Assembly (NCBI GenBank): GCA_002943765.1
Contig: PQWQ01000027.1
Coordinates: 1-64,000 of the forward strand
Direction of reading: 5' to 3'
Length of the DNA: 64,000 bases
Source: Psoroptes ovis
Taxonomy: Eukaryota; Arthropoda; Arachnida; Sarcoptiformes; Psoroptidae
Shown here: in pieces, positions 1-13,367 of the stretch
Position numbering within the stretch: the stretch's first letter is position 1
Layout: the number at the start of each line of letters is the position of its first letter
Position numbers and translations under genes: made by a program
The notes under the pieces: model-generated
The model's input: only the letters and a program-made list of their open reading frames with translations
Database searches by the model: none
Told to the model about the DNA's origin: nothing

Positions 1-1700
1 AAAAATCGAAAAAATCTAAGGCTATCCATCGTCAAAATTTTTCAAAAAATCGAAAAAATCTAAGGCTATACTACGTGGAAATTTTCGAAAAAATCGAAAA
101 AAATCTAAGGCTATACTACGTGGAAATTTTCGAAAAAATCCAAGGCTATCCATCGTCAAAATTTTTGAAAATTTCGAAAAAATCTAAGGCTATCCATCGT
201 CAAAATTTTTCAAAAAATCGAAAAAATCTAAGGCTATACTACGTGGAAATTTTCGAAAAAATCGAAAAAATCTAAGGCTATACTACGTGGAAATTTTCGA
301 AAAAATCGAAAAAATTTAAGGCTATCCATCGTCAAAATTTTTGAAAAAATAGAAAAAATCTAAGGCTATACTACGTGGAAATTTTCGAAAAAATCGAAAA
401 AATCTAAGGCTATCCATCGTCAAAATTTTTCAAAAAATCGAAAAAATCTAAGGCTATACTACGTGGAAATTTTCGAAAAAATCGAAAAAATCTAAGGCTA
501 TCCATCGTCAAAATTTTTGAAAATTTCGAAAAAATCTAAGGCTATCCATCGTCAAAATTTTTGAAAAAATCGAAAAAATCTAAGGCTATCCATCGTCAAA
601 ATTTTTCAAAAAATCGAAAAAATCTAAGGCTATACTACGTGGAAATTTTCGAAAAAATCGAAAAAATCTAAGGCTATCCATCGTCAAAATTTTTGAAAAT
701 TTCGAAAAAATCTAAGGCTATCCATCGTCAAAATTTTTGAAAAAATAGAAAAAATCTAAGGCTATACTACGTGGAAATTTTCGAAAAAATCGAAAAAATC
801 TAAGGCTATCCATCGTCAAAATTTTTCAAAAAATCGAAAAAATCTAAGGCTATACTACGTGGAAATTTTCGAAAAAATCCAAGGCTATCCATCGTCAAAA
901 TTTTTCAAAAAATCGAAAAAATCTAAGGCTATACTACGTGGAAATTTTCGAAAAAATCGAAAAAATCTAAGGCTATCCATCGTCAAAATTTTTCAAAAAA
1001 TCGAAAAAATCTAAGGCTATCCATCGTCAAAATTTTTCAAAAAATCGAAAAAATCTAAGGCTATACTACGTGGAAATTTTCGAAAAAATCCAAGGCTATC
1101 CATCGTCAAAATTTTTCAAAAAATCGAAAAAATCTAAGGCTATACTACGTGGAAATTTTCGAAAAAATCGAAAAAATCTAAGGCTATCCATCGTCAAAAT
1201 TTTTCAAAAAATCGAAAAAATCTAAGGCTATACTACGTGGAAATTTTCGAAAAAATCGAAAAAATCTAAGGCTATACTACGTGGAAATTTTCGAAAAAAT
1301 CGAAAAAATCTAAGGCTATACTACGTGGAAATTTTCGAAAAAATCTAAGGCTATCCATCGTCAAAATTTTTCAAAAAATCGAAAAAATCTAAGGCTATAC
1401 TACGTGGAAATTTTCGAAAAAATCGAAAAAATCTAAGGCTATACTACGTGGAAATTTTCGAAATACTCGAAAAAATCTAAGGCTCTCCTACGTGGAAATT
1501 TTCGAAAAAATCGAAAAAATTTAAGGCTATCCATCGTCAAAATTTTTGAAAATTTCGAAAAAATCTAAGGCTATCCATCGTCAAAATTTTTCAAAAAATC
1601 GAAAAAATCTAAGGCTATCCATTGTCAAAATTTTTGAAAAAATCGAATTCCATCCAGATTTTTTGAAAAATTTAAGGCTATCCATCGTCAAAATTTTCGT
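1..1700. repeat. 44-bp satellite array with two monomer types
   Basis: About 38 tandem units run from the window edge to about 1700. Each unit starts with AAGGCTAT and ends in an A-rich GAAAAAATCT tail. Two monomer types alternate irregularly: one has CCATCGTCAAAATTTTTC after AAGGCTAT, the other has ACTACGTGGAAATTTTCG. Both are 44 bp. A few units are about 35 bp because one GAAAAAATC block is missing (for example near 140, 880 and 1090). The array decays after 1620 and its last partial unit ends near 1700. Open frames inside it are by-products of the repeat. The left end is outside the window, so total length is unknown. Confidence 0.95.
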
Positions 1701-2835
1701 TTGCAAAATTTGCCACAAAACTTTATTCGAATAATACGATAAATCAACAAAATAAATTCAATTAAAATTTGTATTATTATTGAAATTAATAATCAATAAT
1801 CGATACTTGATTTTTTTTAATAAAACTTTATTTGCAGCAGTTACAAATAATAATAATTGCATTGAAAGATTACAATCAGAAGGAAAAAAGATGAGATAAA
1901 TAATTATAATAACAATAATAATGTCACAGCTTGTCACAGTTAATAATAAAACATTTATCAATTGAATTCGTATCCAAAATAGTAACATCTGTGTGTGGTA
2001 TTTATTTGTTTGTTTGTTTGTGGTTAAGCTTTTTACGATTAATCTTTGGGAAATTCAATGATGTTCCAGATAAATAAAACGAATGAAAATTTGAATCTGG
2101 ATGAATTGATGAAATCTTCGACCAAGGATTTGGATGGAATCAAAGCCAATCAGTTTTCTTATATCGAAGGATGCAAGAATAGTTTTCATTTCCATTTCTT
2201 CTTTGAGCTCAATAAGAGATATTGAAAAATAACCAATATTGGAAAGACTATAGCATGATATAATACCTTTTTCATTTATTTCCATAAATATATTATCATC
2301 GTTGTTGTCATCATCATCTTCTGCTACAGCAATTAATTAATCTTATTTTCATTAATTAATTAATATTTTTCCATTAAGCATTTTATTTTTTTTCTTTAAT
2401 CAAAATCTAAATTAATTTTTCTTTTTTTGCCAAGTTCCAAAGACCAAAAGGCTATAACTATTTGGAATCGTCGTTGAATATTGTGAATGGATTATATGTG
2501 GATTCACCTTTTTTTTCTGGTTGTGTAGGATAATAAAATTAATGAAATTCTTCAAAATTCATAACATTTTTTCCATGTATTATTATTATTGAGCCGTTGT
2601 TGTTTTGTGCGCGAATCAATATTGAAAATTCAATGTTTAATTAATTTTTCTCTGTTCTTCTTCTTTGTACAAAATATGAAAATATTCTGTATTAATTTTG
2701 CTCTTTGAATTACTTACTATTTACGAATGAAACCGGGTGTGTGTCTGTGTATTTTGGAATTACGAATATGGATCGTTGTCGATTGGATCTCATTTAATCA
2801 TAGTTAAACTTGACTGAATAACGAAAAAAGTATCA

Positions 2836-2911
2836 AGTTGTCCGCAAAGTTTTTGCCGATTTTATTGTAGAGAATCATTGGAAAATCGACAAAAACTTTT
2901 CGGACAATCTA
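2836..2911 (-). mobile_element. palindromic MITE, subfamily A
   Basis: Ends TTGTCCGCAAAG and CTTTTCGGACAA. The centre is in reverse orientation (ATTGTAGAGAATCATTG). First copy after the satellite. Confidence 0.85.
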
Positions 2912-3312
2912 TTATAAAAAATATTAAAATATTAAAAGAGAAAAAAAAGTAATTTTGATTCAAATAGTTCAATATATATTACACATGGACAATAAATTTT
3001 ATTCAATTTTTCTATGACAAAATAAAGCAATGAATATGGTGAATAAATGATCAATTCTTGTCATCATTATCATTATTATCATTGAGAGAGATTACACAAT
3101 TGATCATTATTATTATTGAAGAGTAAATTATTCGAACCAAAAAAAAACCTTTATGGTTTGAAATATTAAATAAAATAAAAATTGACAAATTTTCTTTCCA
3201 TTCAATAATACACGCAATCACGATTCATTATTTCGAAAATTTTGATTAAATTTTTTTGATATTTTTTGCTTAAAGAATATTCTTTGTGTGTGTGCTTCGA
3301 GAATGAACACGA

Positions 3313-3470
3313 TTTCAAGTTTTAATTCGTAGTTTTAAAATTAATTTTCAGAGTTTTCAAGTTGATTTTCGTGGTTTTCAAAGGAATTTCAAACTGTAAA
3401 ATTACGAAATTCAATTCAAAAACTACGAAAATTAATTTCAAAACTACGAATTAAAACTTGAAACCCTTTG
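3313..3470. repeat. CAGGGTTT palindromic repeat copy
   Basis: Long form (about 158 bp) with extra internal units: TTCAAGTTTTAATTCGTAG on the left, CTACGAATTAAAACTTGAAA on the right. The termini are partly decayed. Confidence 0.8.
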
Positions 3471-4465
3471 TATATTGTATTACTATTTCATTTTAGATAA
3501 TTGAATATTATTATTTGGCGTCATGGTAATTTTTTATTGTGTAACATTCTATTTTTTTTATTATTATTATTCATGATACTTCAGAAAATGAATGAAATCA
3601 AATAGAATCAAGATCATCAATGAAAATTAATGTGTTTCATCATCATGATCAGCCGAAACAAATTTTTGATGATCATTTTTTTTACCCTAAATAAAAAACC
3701 AAAAAGAACCGAAATTCATTATTCGAAAACACATTCACATACATGTGTTCAAATAATGCTAGAGTGTAGTATATATGTGTGGTATAATGATGAAACAACA
3801 CAAAAAGGAAAATACCAACTGATATAAATGATGATGATGATCAAACTTGTCAATTGATTTTCCCCTACTCTCCCTCTCATTCACATTGTCTGTGATGAGT
3901 ATTTCTGTATGTATTTCACCAGAAACCCGAAAATTGGAACCCGAAAAAATTAATTGAAAATCTCAACCGTTAACGGTTTTCGTTTTGTCGTTTCTTTCAT
4001 TCATTCATCGTCCGTTGATGATGATCTGAGCGTCATCATCATCATCATTTATATTATAACCATGACCGATTTTCAAAAATGTTTGACAAGCCAAAGCCAA
4101 TGGAAAATGTTGAAATGGAAAAAGTCGTCGATTCGACACATCGTTATTTATCGTTTCGTATATTTTTCTCTGTGTTTTGGTTATATCATTCATTGTTGAT
4201 GTTGATCATAATCATGATCATCATCATCAATGATGATCATGATCCAAACAACGGAAAGCTGTAAGAAAACTGTAAATGGGAGAATGGAAAAAAAATATGA
4301 AATATTAAATTGATTTACGACATTTATTATTGTTGTTGTTGTTTGACAATTTGTTTGACAATTTTTCATTATGGTTCTTTGGTTCATTTTCACCACCATA
4401 GCTAATAGTAAATGATTATCATGAATTTTTTTTCCATGATTCTTCTTTGAAAAACAAATTTTATT

Positions 4466-4543
4466 AGGCTGTCCGATAATTTCTTGCGGATTTTCTCGGA
4501 ATTTCTCTACGATATAATCGAAAAAAACTTTGCGGACAACCTG
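4466..4543 (+). mobile_element. palindromic MITE, subfamily A
   Basis: AGGCTGTCCG...CGGACAACCT with TCTCTACGATATAATCG centre. TTA/TGA flanks suggest a decayed TA duplication. Confidence 0.85.
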
Positions 4544-5647
4544 ATATTATTTGAAATAACACGAAACCAAATAAAAATGAGACACAAGGCTAAAACCATA
4601 TTTTTTTCTTGTTTTGTTTGAATTCTTATTCGGATGATGATACACACTTATTTGATATGAAACTCAAATAAAATATCCATTAATGATTCTATGGAATTAT
4701 TCTATGTTTTTCTGGGTTTGAAAAATGGAAAAAATGGAGAAAAAAAAGGCTTAAATTATAATTTAAAAAATATGTGTGGATGGATAATAATAAATAAACT
4801 CAAATGAAAATTTGTGAGTGTGTATCATATGGGAGAGTGAGAGAGAAAGTATTTCAAAATATTTCAAAATTAATTGTGTGTGTATTTGTATTATTAATAA
4901 TCAAAGTGTATATGTGTGTGTGTGCATATTTATTATTATTTTAAATGAATTCAATTGAATATTTTTGTTTGTTTGTTAATATTCATAGACATTTTGAGCC
5001 AAAGTAATTGTTGTTGTTGTTGTTATAATGAAATGTTTTTTTTTTTCAAAGTGTTTTACATTATTCAATTATTATGGAAGGGTAGAAAAATGGGTACATA
5101 CATATTACCCACAAGCATTGAATACTGATGATCAACACAAAAGGATTTTTTTTTGTTATTTTGCGGATTTTTTTTTTGGTCCCTATTTTTGTTCTTTCTA
5201 CACCCAAAAGTAAAAAATGATGCAAAAAAAATGAAACTATTTGGGCCTTTGTTTTCGTATTCGTACACTCGCACACACATACATACACAAACACTAATTT
5301 TTCATAATCATCATTCTCACAGTGAAATGTGAATATGAAATATCTGAAAAATATCAAAAAGAAAAGAATTTCATTCACCATTCAAAAAAGCTATCGAAAT
5401 GATTTATAGTTTTTTTTTTCGTTTTTTTAATGGTTGATTCAAGAATTTCGGAGAAAACCCCAAAAAAAAACCCAAAAAATAAAACTAAACTAGACCCAAG
5501 AACCCAGAAAAATTCTTTCAATTTTTTTGTTCATTTATTTTTTATATGGCAGCCTATCGCTAAAAACCACAACAACCACCGACGATAATAAAATGTCTGT
5601 CATGTTTCAAAAAAAAAAAAAAAAAAAAAAAAAATTCAAAAATTATT

Positions 5648-5723
5648 AGATTGTCCGAAAAGTTCTTGCCGGTTTTCTAATGATTTTCTACGATATAATC
5701 GGCAAAACTTTACGGACAACCTA
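5648..5723 (+). mobile_element. palindromic MITE, subfamily A
   Basis: AGATTGTCCGAAAAG...CGGACAACCTA; centre TTTTCTACGATATAATCGGC. Confidence 0.88.
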
Positions 5724-6131
5724 AAATAAATTCTGCTATTCGCTACGGTGTACATACACCCTAAAAAAACAATGCCCGAAATATTTTATGTTTGAGTTTC
5801 ATTCACATATTCAATATTCAAACATTAAAAAAAAATTCGATGGTACGGAATTTAACACCTCAAAACCCTCACAAAAAAATAAAAAATATTCTGCATACCA
5901 TAGCCGACAGTTTATTAATCTTTTTTATTTTCAAAAATATTTTTTGTTTATTCAATGGAATGGAAGCTAGAGAGAGAGAAGCAGAAAAAAATCTATAGTC
6001 CTACCGAAATTCAAATAATTTGAAATAATAAAAATGAAATGAAATAAAAATTCCATTGGAAAATGGAGGGGAAAATATTAAATATTTTTGAATTAAATGA
6101 CAGCTGTAAATATTTGATTATTAATATTATT

Positions 6132-6209
6132 CGGTTGTCCGAAAAGTTTTTGCCGATTTTCCAATGATTTTCTACGATATAATCGACAAAAACTTTGCGG
6201 ACAACTTAA
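6132..6209 (+). mobile_element. palindromic MITE, subfamily A
   Basis: CGGTTGTCCGAAAAG...GCGGACAACTT; centre ATTTTCTACGATATAATCG. Confidence 0.88.
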
Positions 6210-6731
6210 TATTATTATTTGTCCATATACCATTCCAATTTGGAATCGTGAAATTTTTTCCATTGAATTTTCATTTGTATTTCTCTGTAAAAAATGAAAA
6301 TAAAATAAAATGAAAATTAAAAGATGTAAATATTCAATCAAAAATATTTTATTTATTATTTGGTTTGGAATGCACACGTTTGATTTGTTTGTGGTGGTGG
6401 TGGTGGCTTGAATATTTCAAGAATTTTTTCCATATTTCTCATTATTTCCATGAAAAAACGAATATACAGGGTTTACTCTGGGTCCAAAAATATGCATATT
6501 TATGAATTTATTCAGGAAAAAAATCTCCATTTCGAAAATTTATTCAAGATTTTAATCAATTTTTAATTGAAATTCAGAAAAAATCAAAGAAATAAATAAG
6601 TAAGTAAAAATAGAGAGAGAGACTGATACAAGCAAGCACACACACACGACTTAATAAGTTGAAAATAGACTTAAATATCAAGGAGAAAAACGGTGACATC
6701 ATCATCATTTAATCATCATTTTGAAAATATT

Positions 6732-6810
6732 ATGGTTGTCCGAAAAGTTTTTGTCGATTCTCCAATGATTTTCTACGATATAATCGTCAAAAACTTTGCG
6801 GACAACCTAA
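6732..6810 (+). mobile_element. palindromic MITE, subfamily A
   Basis: TATGGTTGTCCG...CGGACAACCTAATA. A TA dinucleotide is preserved at both ends. Confidence 0.9.
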
Positions 6811-8211
6811 TAATAATTTGCATATTTTTCATTTTATTTTTGACTAAATAAATACTTATCAACAAACATATTTTCCAAATGCATTGTCATTCAATTTATG
6901 GATTGTTTATGTGTGATTTTTGCAGGAAAAATTTTTTGATTTGAATTTAAAGATAACACAGGCGAAATAAAACGTTGTAAATATGCATGATGGAATAAAG
7001 ATTGAAAAATTTAAAATAATCGAAAACATAAGACGAAGATATAATACTGAAGATATGCAAATGAATTAAATGAATTTTTGAATTAAATACTTTTTGCCAA
7101 GAATTTCAGTTTAAACTCATGAATGCAGTGCAGGCAGGCAGACCTTGGTAAACATGATTTTGAAGGTGATTAAATGTGTGCGAACTGCATTTTGATGGAT
7201 GATTTTCAACGAAATAAACGAATTGAATAAAACGACAACAATGGTGAATTGTCGTTTTATTCAAGTCTTCATAAATATTCCAAAGAAGAAGATTTCAAAG
7301 ATAAAGAAACCAATAAGATGGCCAAAGATGATAAATACACACACGTCTTAATTCAAGGGATTGAATGAAAATCTTATTCGAAAATTTTACCTTTTTCAGC
7401 TTCATCATTTGATTACTTACATTTGATCAAGATTATTGTTTTGATTAGATTTATCTGCTAATTACATCAGTAAATGTTTGAATTTCATCCTTAGATTAGA
7501 CCCTTAGATGCGTTTCATCCTTAGATTTTAGATATACGTTGATTATTGAGTTGACCATTTCCCATATTTTCACACAAAATTATTCAGTAATTTATTGAAT
7601 TTTTGTCGGTGGGGCCGAAATATTTGGTGAATCAAATATTCATCAATTGAAACTCATTTGGAAAATATAATTAATTTATTTGACGATTCATTCATTCATA
7701 TATTCGATTATGTGTGTATGAATCGATAGATCTGTGGAAATGAGAATATTTATTTTTGCCACGAATGAAATTATCAAAAGAAGAAAACTGACAAAAATTT
7801 TCTCTCAAATAGTGACTGACTTAGTTAGTTAGTTATCACCAACAAAGACACGTGTCTCAAAATTGATTATTTTATCATCATAAACATCAAACATCAAACT
7901 ATAGCCTTGGCAAAACACACATCGTTTGTTGTTCGTTATTCGTTCGTTCGTTATTATTCATGTTGTTTAATGTTTGAAACAAAAAAAAAAAAAAATTTTT
8001 TTGTAAAAAGTCAAATATATTTCAAACACACACACACACACTGATACACACATCGATTTTCCACATTAATTTTTTTTTTTTTGGCGGCCCTAGTTTGCTT
8101 CAATTTTGAACCATCATCATCATCATCATCATCATTTGGTGTTGTTGTTGTTCACACTTGGTTTGTTTAGAGTTTAGTTTATAAAATGCTTTATGAATTC
8201 ATATTCATATT

Positions 8212-8290
8212 ATGGTTGTCCGAAAAGTTTTTGTCGATTTTCTGATCATTTTCTACGATATAATCGGCAAAAACTTTTCGGACAATCCAA
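8212..8290 (+). mobile_element. palindromic MITE, subfamily A
   Basis: GGTTGTCCGAAAAG...CTTTTCGGACAATCC with flanking TA. The two arms are nearly identical, so the copy looks young. Confidence 0.9.
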
Positions 8291-9710
8291 TACATAATCA
8301 TCATCATCGTCAAAACATTCAAATCTATTAAGCCTATTAGTTCATTCATTCATTTTTGCATCATCAGTTTTGCTGGCAAGAATCAAATCAATTCAAGCAA
8401 TCAGCAACAGCAAATCAGCAAGACTCGTGTTTGTCGCATTGTCGCCAAAATTGAAAATGAATCCAAAAATGATCTTTCCCCCAAATTCACATATCATTTC
8501 TCGGGTTCGGTTATGTCATCAACAACCCGAACAACGACCATGTTTATGGCTTATAATGATGATGCAAAATGATTTCAATTTGGTCGGATATGTTAGGAAA
8601 TGGGAAAAATGAATGATTAAATATATGTGATCAAATCTATCAGATAAATTTTTTTCACAGCCATGCATTTCACATCATAATATCAAACATCATATTCGTT
8701 GGTGGTTTTTACACCAGCAGTGGTGGTGGTTGACAATTGATTTTGTCGTTTTCGCATATTTCTCACAACTTTTTATTCAAAATAACTAAGCTAAAAATCA
8801 ATCTTTAAGCTTGAACACTTTTCAAAGGTTACACCAACCACGTCTTAAATTGCTAAGGCTCAAAATTATTAATTAATATTAAAATATGACAAATAATTAA
8901 AGGTTTATTCACAGATTATTGTTTCAATTATTTGATTTTTGATTCAATTTTTTCTGTGTTTGTGAGCTCATTTAAATTATTTCGATTAATCATTGAATAT
9001 CAAAATCAATAAGTATTTGAAATTATTCAAATTATTGGCACTGAAATAAAATTCTACGAAATAAATAATTAGCACTTGTTATTACAAAGGCTATTGTTCA
9101 TTTTTAGTTTTTTTGTGTGTGGTTCATCGAACCATATTTTTTCATTTAAAAATAATAATTAACCATTCAAATCTTTGAATGTTTTTCATGCTTCGGAATT
9201 TTTAAAATTGGCACAATAATGATACATTGGGTGAGGCTATAGTTTTCGCTACTGGTTGTTGTTTGTCATACTAAATTGTTTCCATCACACACATAAACTC
9301 AGCAGGAATTTGTTCAAACTGAAAATTGACAATTATCATTTCCTTTATGATTTTGAATAATGTCATATTTGTAGTAATCAGCGGGTGTTGGTAAAGAATA
9401 TTGAAGAGAATTTGGGGTCTTTCATGTCAAACATTCCAAATATTTTTGATGATGATGGATGTTCAATTTTTTTGTTGGGTTCAATCGTCTATTTCAATTT
9501 GCTGGCATCAAAAAATTGAAAGGGTCTTAAAAATTCAAAGGGGTTTCAGCCTTTCATTCATCGTGGTGCAATTAATCTTCGTTTTTTCTCTGGATTTAAT
9601 TAATCAAAATTAATTAAACCTAATCAAACATCGAATGAAGGAGGAAAAAACAGGGGAATTCAGGGCCTAGCAGTGAATCGTGAGTCTAAATTTTAATAAT
9701 CACAAATATC

Positions 9711-9785
9711 GGGTTGTCCGAAAAGTTTTTGTCGATTATATCGTAGGGAATTATGAGAAAATCGGCAAAAACTTTTCGGACCGCA
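9711..9785 (-). mobile_element. palindromic MITE, subfamily A
   Basis: GGGTTGTCCGAAAAG then reversed centre ATTATATCGTAGGGAATTAT. The right end is damaged (CGGACCGCACA). Confidence 0.85.
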
Positions 9786-10072
9786 CAATACTTTCGAACA
9801 CACTTTGTGAACTCCCATTGAGAATTATTGGAATTTAAGTGTGAAGAAAATTCAATTCAATTTTTTTGAAATTTTCTGCACGTATCAACCATTCAACAAG
9901 ATAAACACTGAGGACACCAAAAATATCGAAAAAAAAATCTTAATCAATCGAAGACAAATACTTTTATTTTTTTATTAATTTAACTAAAAGCATTGATTCA
10001 TTCACATTCATTGATTGAGTTGTGTTGATTGGGGAGAAAATTGAATTGAATTAATTCAATATTATTATTAAT

Positions 10073-10150
10073 AGGTTGTCCATAAAGTTCTCGCCGATTT
10101 TTTCAATTATTTTCTACGATATAATCGGCAAAAACTTTTCGGACAACCTA
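10073..10150 (+). mobile_element. palindromic MITE, subfamily A
   Basis: TA, AGGTTGTCCATAAAG...CTTTTCGGACAACCTA. The left arm carries ATAAAG in place of GAAAAG. Confidence 0.88.
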
Positions 10151-10597
10151 AATATTATTATTATATGAAGCTGTTTATCATATTTTTGGGAAAAAAAATT
10201 GACTTTTAAAAATAGAAAACCTACCACCTAGCACAGTGATGCACAACAGATTTATCGATGCTTAAAAAGCAACTTATACACTCACACACACACACAATAT
10301 GTCTATCAGCATCCTCGCATTCATTGCTGAAACCCGAAAAAATTGAAATTGAAATTGAATTTTCCAAAATCCAATCAAATCAAAAACAATCTGCAAAAAG
10401 CAAATAAATCTGAAAATTGTGCCAAGTTGATTAAATTAATCCACATACACACACAAACACAGAGACACAGACTTACTAGCTCACATCATAATCAGAGACA
10501 ATCGGTTCACAACACAAAAATAATTCAATCCTATTCAATATTTTCAAAAAAAAAAAAAAATAGATTAAAACATGCAGCACACACACTCATAGATATT

Positions 10598-10673
10598 AGA
10601 TTGTCCCATAAGTTTTTGCCGTTTTTTTCAATTTTTTCATTTGAAAAACGGCAAGAACTTATGGGACAACCCA
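10598..10673. mobile_element. palindromic MITE, divergent subfamily D
   Basis: Ends ATTGTCCCATAAGTTTTTGC and GCAAGAACTTATGGGACAAC are a near-perfect inverted pair around TTTTTTCAATTTTTTCATTT. The CCCATAAGTT termini differ from all other copies and are closest to known mariner-type ends. Confidence 0.85.
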
Positions 10674-10882
10674 ATATGTGTGTGTATGTGTTCATCATCA
10701 ACGATGATGATGCCATACACAAAATCAATTCAATATTTTCACTTCAGCACAAAAGCGTATAAAAATATCTCAGAAAATTATTATTATTATTATCAACATG
10801 AAAAGCGGATTATATAATTTCTAATTGAATGAACGTACACAATGCTTCTGTGTGTAAATGTGTACCAAGTTTTCGGGATTTT

Positions 10883-11048
10883 ACAGTGGTTTCAAGTTTA
10901 AATTCAGAGTTTTAAAATTGAATTTCGTAGTTTTAAAATTAAATTTCATAATTTTGAAAGTAATTTTCAATGAAACAATTACGAAATTAAACTTGAAAAT
11001 TATGAAAATTAATTTTAAAACTACGAATTAAAACTTCAAAAACTCTGT
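10883..11048. repeat. CAGGGTTT palindromic repeat copy
   Basis: Long diverged copy starting CAGTGGTTTCAAG and ending CAAAAACTCTG next to TA. The middle has several AAAATTAATTTT and AATTACGAAATT units. Confidence 0.75.
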
Positions 11049-12543
11049 ATATTCAATTTTCGAAAATAATATTTCGCTTTTCCTATCTCTCTCATTGATT
11101 CGCACAACTTTTCTTCTTTTCTATTTTTCATTACACAACAAAACAATATTTTCGTCATCGTAATAAATTCAATCATAATGATGATGAACACAGCCAAGTG
11201 AAGATTTCAACATTTTCATCATATTTCATTATATTGTTCGATTCTAAATTCGATTAATATGACTTATATAAAGTTATATAATTAAGTCTTTGGTTCGTTC
11301 ATAAAATAATCATGTGTGTGTTCATCATGTTGAACAGATTATATTGAATTTTTGGTCAAAAAAAGTTATGAATAATCATATGGGTCTTATTATGATTGAA
11401 AATGATTTGCAAAGGAACGATTATCATTGGATGAAACAAAATGAATAAAAGATTAAGAAAAAGTTATAAAGATAAGATAATCATTTATCTGAAAAACTAA
11501 AATAATTATCATCAAATACAAGTTTCAAGTCTTAATTGATTGCATAAATTGATGCTTGCAATGCATCGATTATTCACAAATGAAATTTGTGAATAATCGG
11601 ATTTCCCAAAAACAATTAATCACCTTTTGATTTCAAATTTTTACACTTATGAAATTTTCAAATTTGAACATTACAAATTTGAAAATTTCAAGCACAGAAA
11701 AAAAACAAGTAGTCCTTGTTGGCATACATTTATAATCAATGATAACGACTGGTTAATATTGATTGATTCAATATGATTGAACCAATCATAATTACGATAA
11801 TGATGAACCTTTAAAAAATTAGACAAATATTTGTGTGTTAATATGTTTTGTTATAACATTTGTATAGCTTCTGCAAACAAATGATTCGGTATAATGGAAA
11901 TGGGATGAAAAGTAAATATTTGGCCAATAATAATAATAATAATGAATATCATTGAAATATGTTCATTGAAATGTGTTTCGATTAAGCAAACAAACAAATA
12001 ATGAAATGAAATGATATACAAGGATACAAGGCACCTAAAAAAAAATATTGAATTGAGGTGAATACTAAACACTAGAATATACGTACTTGTTTATTTATCT
12101 AATCAACTATGAATTTTTTCCATGTTGATGGGTGTATGTTTGAATGTTTTGAGATGGATCTCACATCAAATCATCAAGGTTTAATGTGTATGTTATTATA
12201 TTCCGATATACATTCATTTCACAGATACAAAATGTCAATCGTTTCAATATCATTGATAGTTTTGTTGTTGTTGTTGACGTAAATTCAATTGGGAAAAAAA
12301 AGAAAACCCTCATATGTAATTCAAAGCGTGTGTGTTTACTACACTACTAATTATCATTAACCATTAAAAAACTGGTAATATTGTAATAATAACATTAATA
12401 TAACAATGCAAACAAACAAAACAGACTTGTTATAATCTAATAATGATGATTTTTAATCTTTTTCTATTGAATTCAATTATTCAATTGTTGAAAAATTATC
12501 AAGTATATATGTCATTGAATTTTATTTGAATTGAATAAATAAA

Positions 12544-12660
12544 GTTTTAAAGTTTAAATTCGTAGTTTTAAAAATAAATTTCGTAATTTTACAATTCAAA
12601 AATTTCATTCAAAACTACGAAAATTAACTTTAAAACTACGAAAAAAAACTTTAAATCTTG
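12544..12660. repeat. CAGGGTTT palindromic repeat copy
   Basis: Short copy with GTTTTAAAGTTTAAATTCG and the inverse CGAAAAAAAACTTTAAATC. It lacks intact CAGGG ends. Confidence 0.7.
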
Positions 12661-13289
12661 TATTTGAACAAAAAATAAAAAAAATACAATAAAATGAATT
12701 CAATTTGAATTTGAATCTAAAAAATGAATGAATTCAATTCAACATTGAAATTTCAATGTTTCAAATACACATATTGTATATTCAACAATGTATTTCATTG
12801 AATATACAATTGTTTGATTTCTGTATTTATTTTCAAACAAAAAAAAACAAACAAACAAATGTAACAAAAATATACTTACATAAAGATTAGTTTATTATTA
12901 GTGTATTTTTCGTATGCAAACAAAGTAAAATACATTTCTTAAGCTATAGTTCATTGAGAAATTAACTCAATTATTATTATTATGTAAAATAATCATTTGT
13001 AATCAATTTTTTATAAGGAAGAAAATGACATTTTTCGCTGTGAAACGGCCATAAGTGGGCCATATTTTTGTATATTTTTGGTCTCAAAAACACCAGCAAC
13101 AGCAAAACACATGTCATTAATTTGTTTTTTGTTTTGTTGTTTGTTTCATTATCAAAGATGTTTTTTCAAAGATGTTTTTCTTAAGTTTTACTCATTGAAA
13201 ACAATTCAATTCAATTCAATTTCAAAGACATTCAATTAATATATTTATATGTGCGTGAGTGTTTATAAACAATTGAAAAGTATTTTATT

Positions 13290-13367
13290 AGATTGTCCTA
13301 ATAGTTTTTGCCGATTCGATATCGTAGGGAATCATGAGAAAATCGGCAAAAACTTATCGGACAACCG
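13290..13367 (-). mobile_element. palindromic MITE, subfamily A
   Basis: AGATTGTCCTAATAG, reversed centre GATATCGTAGGGAATCATG, right end ATCGGACAACC. Confidence 0.87.

Noticed and set aside
1..1700. CRISPR-like repeat array
   Set aside because: The variable blocks are just two recurring monomer types, not unique spacers, and the genome is eukaryotic.
75..1734. Open frames inside the satellite (for example 75-275 and 1546-1734)
   Set aside because: They are periodic readings of the 44-bp repeat; 44 is not a multiple of three, so frames rotate and end arbitrarily.
2055..2285. Minus-strand 76-codon frame and plus-strand frame 2058-2225
   Set aside because: Both frames are open over the same bases, neither has a recognisable motif or splice context; mentioned only as weak possibilities.
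5606..5632. A-run as a retroposon tail
   Set aside because: No upstream processed gene copy or target-site duplication was seen; similar homopolymers are common here.
8370..8612. 80-codon plus-strand frame in the desert
   Set aside because: No domain, no promoter or splice context, and composition like the surrounding non-coding DNA.
9401..9613. 70-codon hydrophobic plus-strand frame
   Set aside because: T-rich noncoding sequence gives hydrophobic translations by chance; no homology or neighbours support it.
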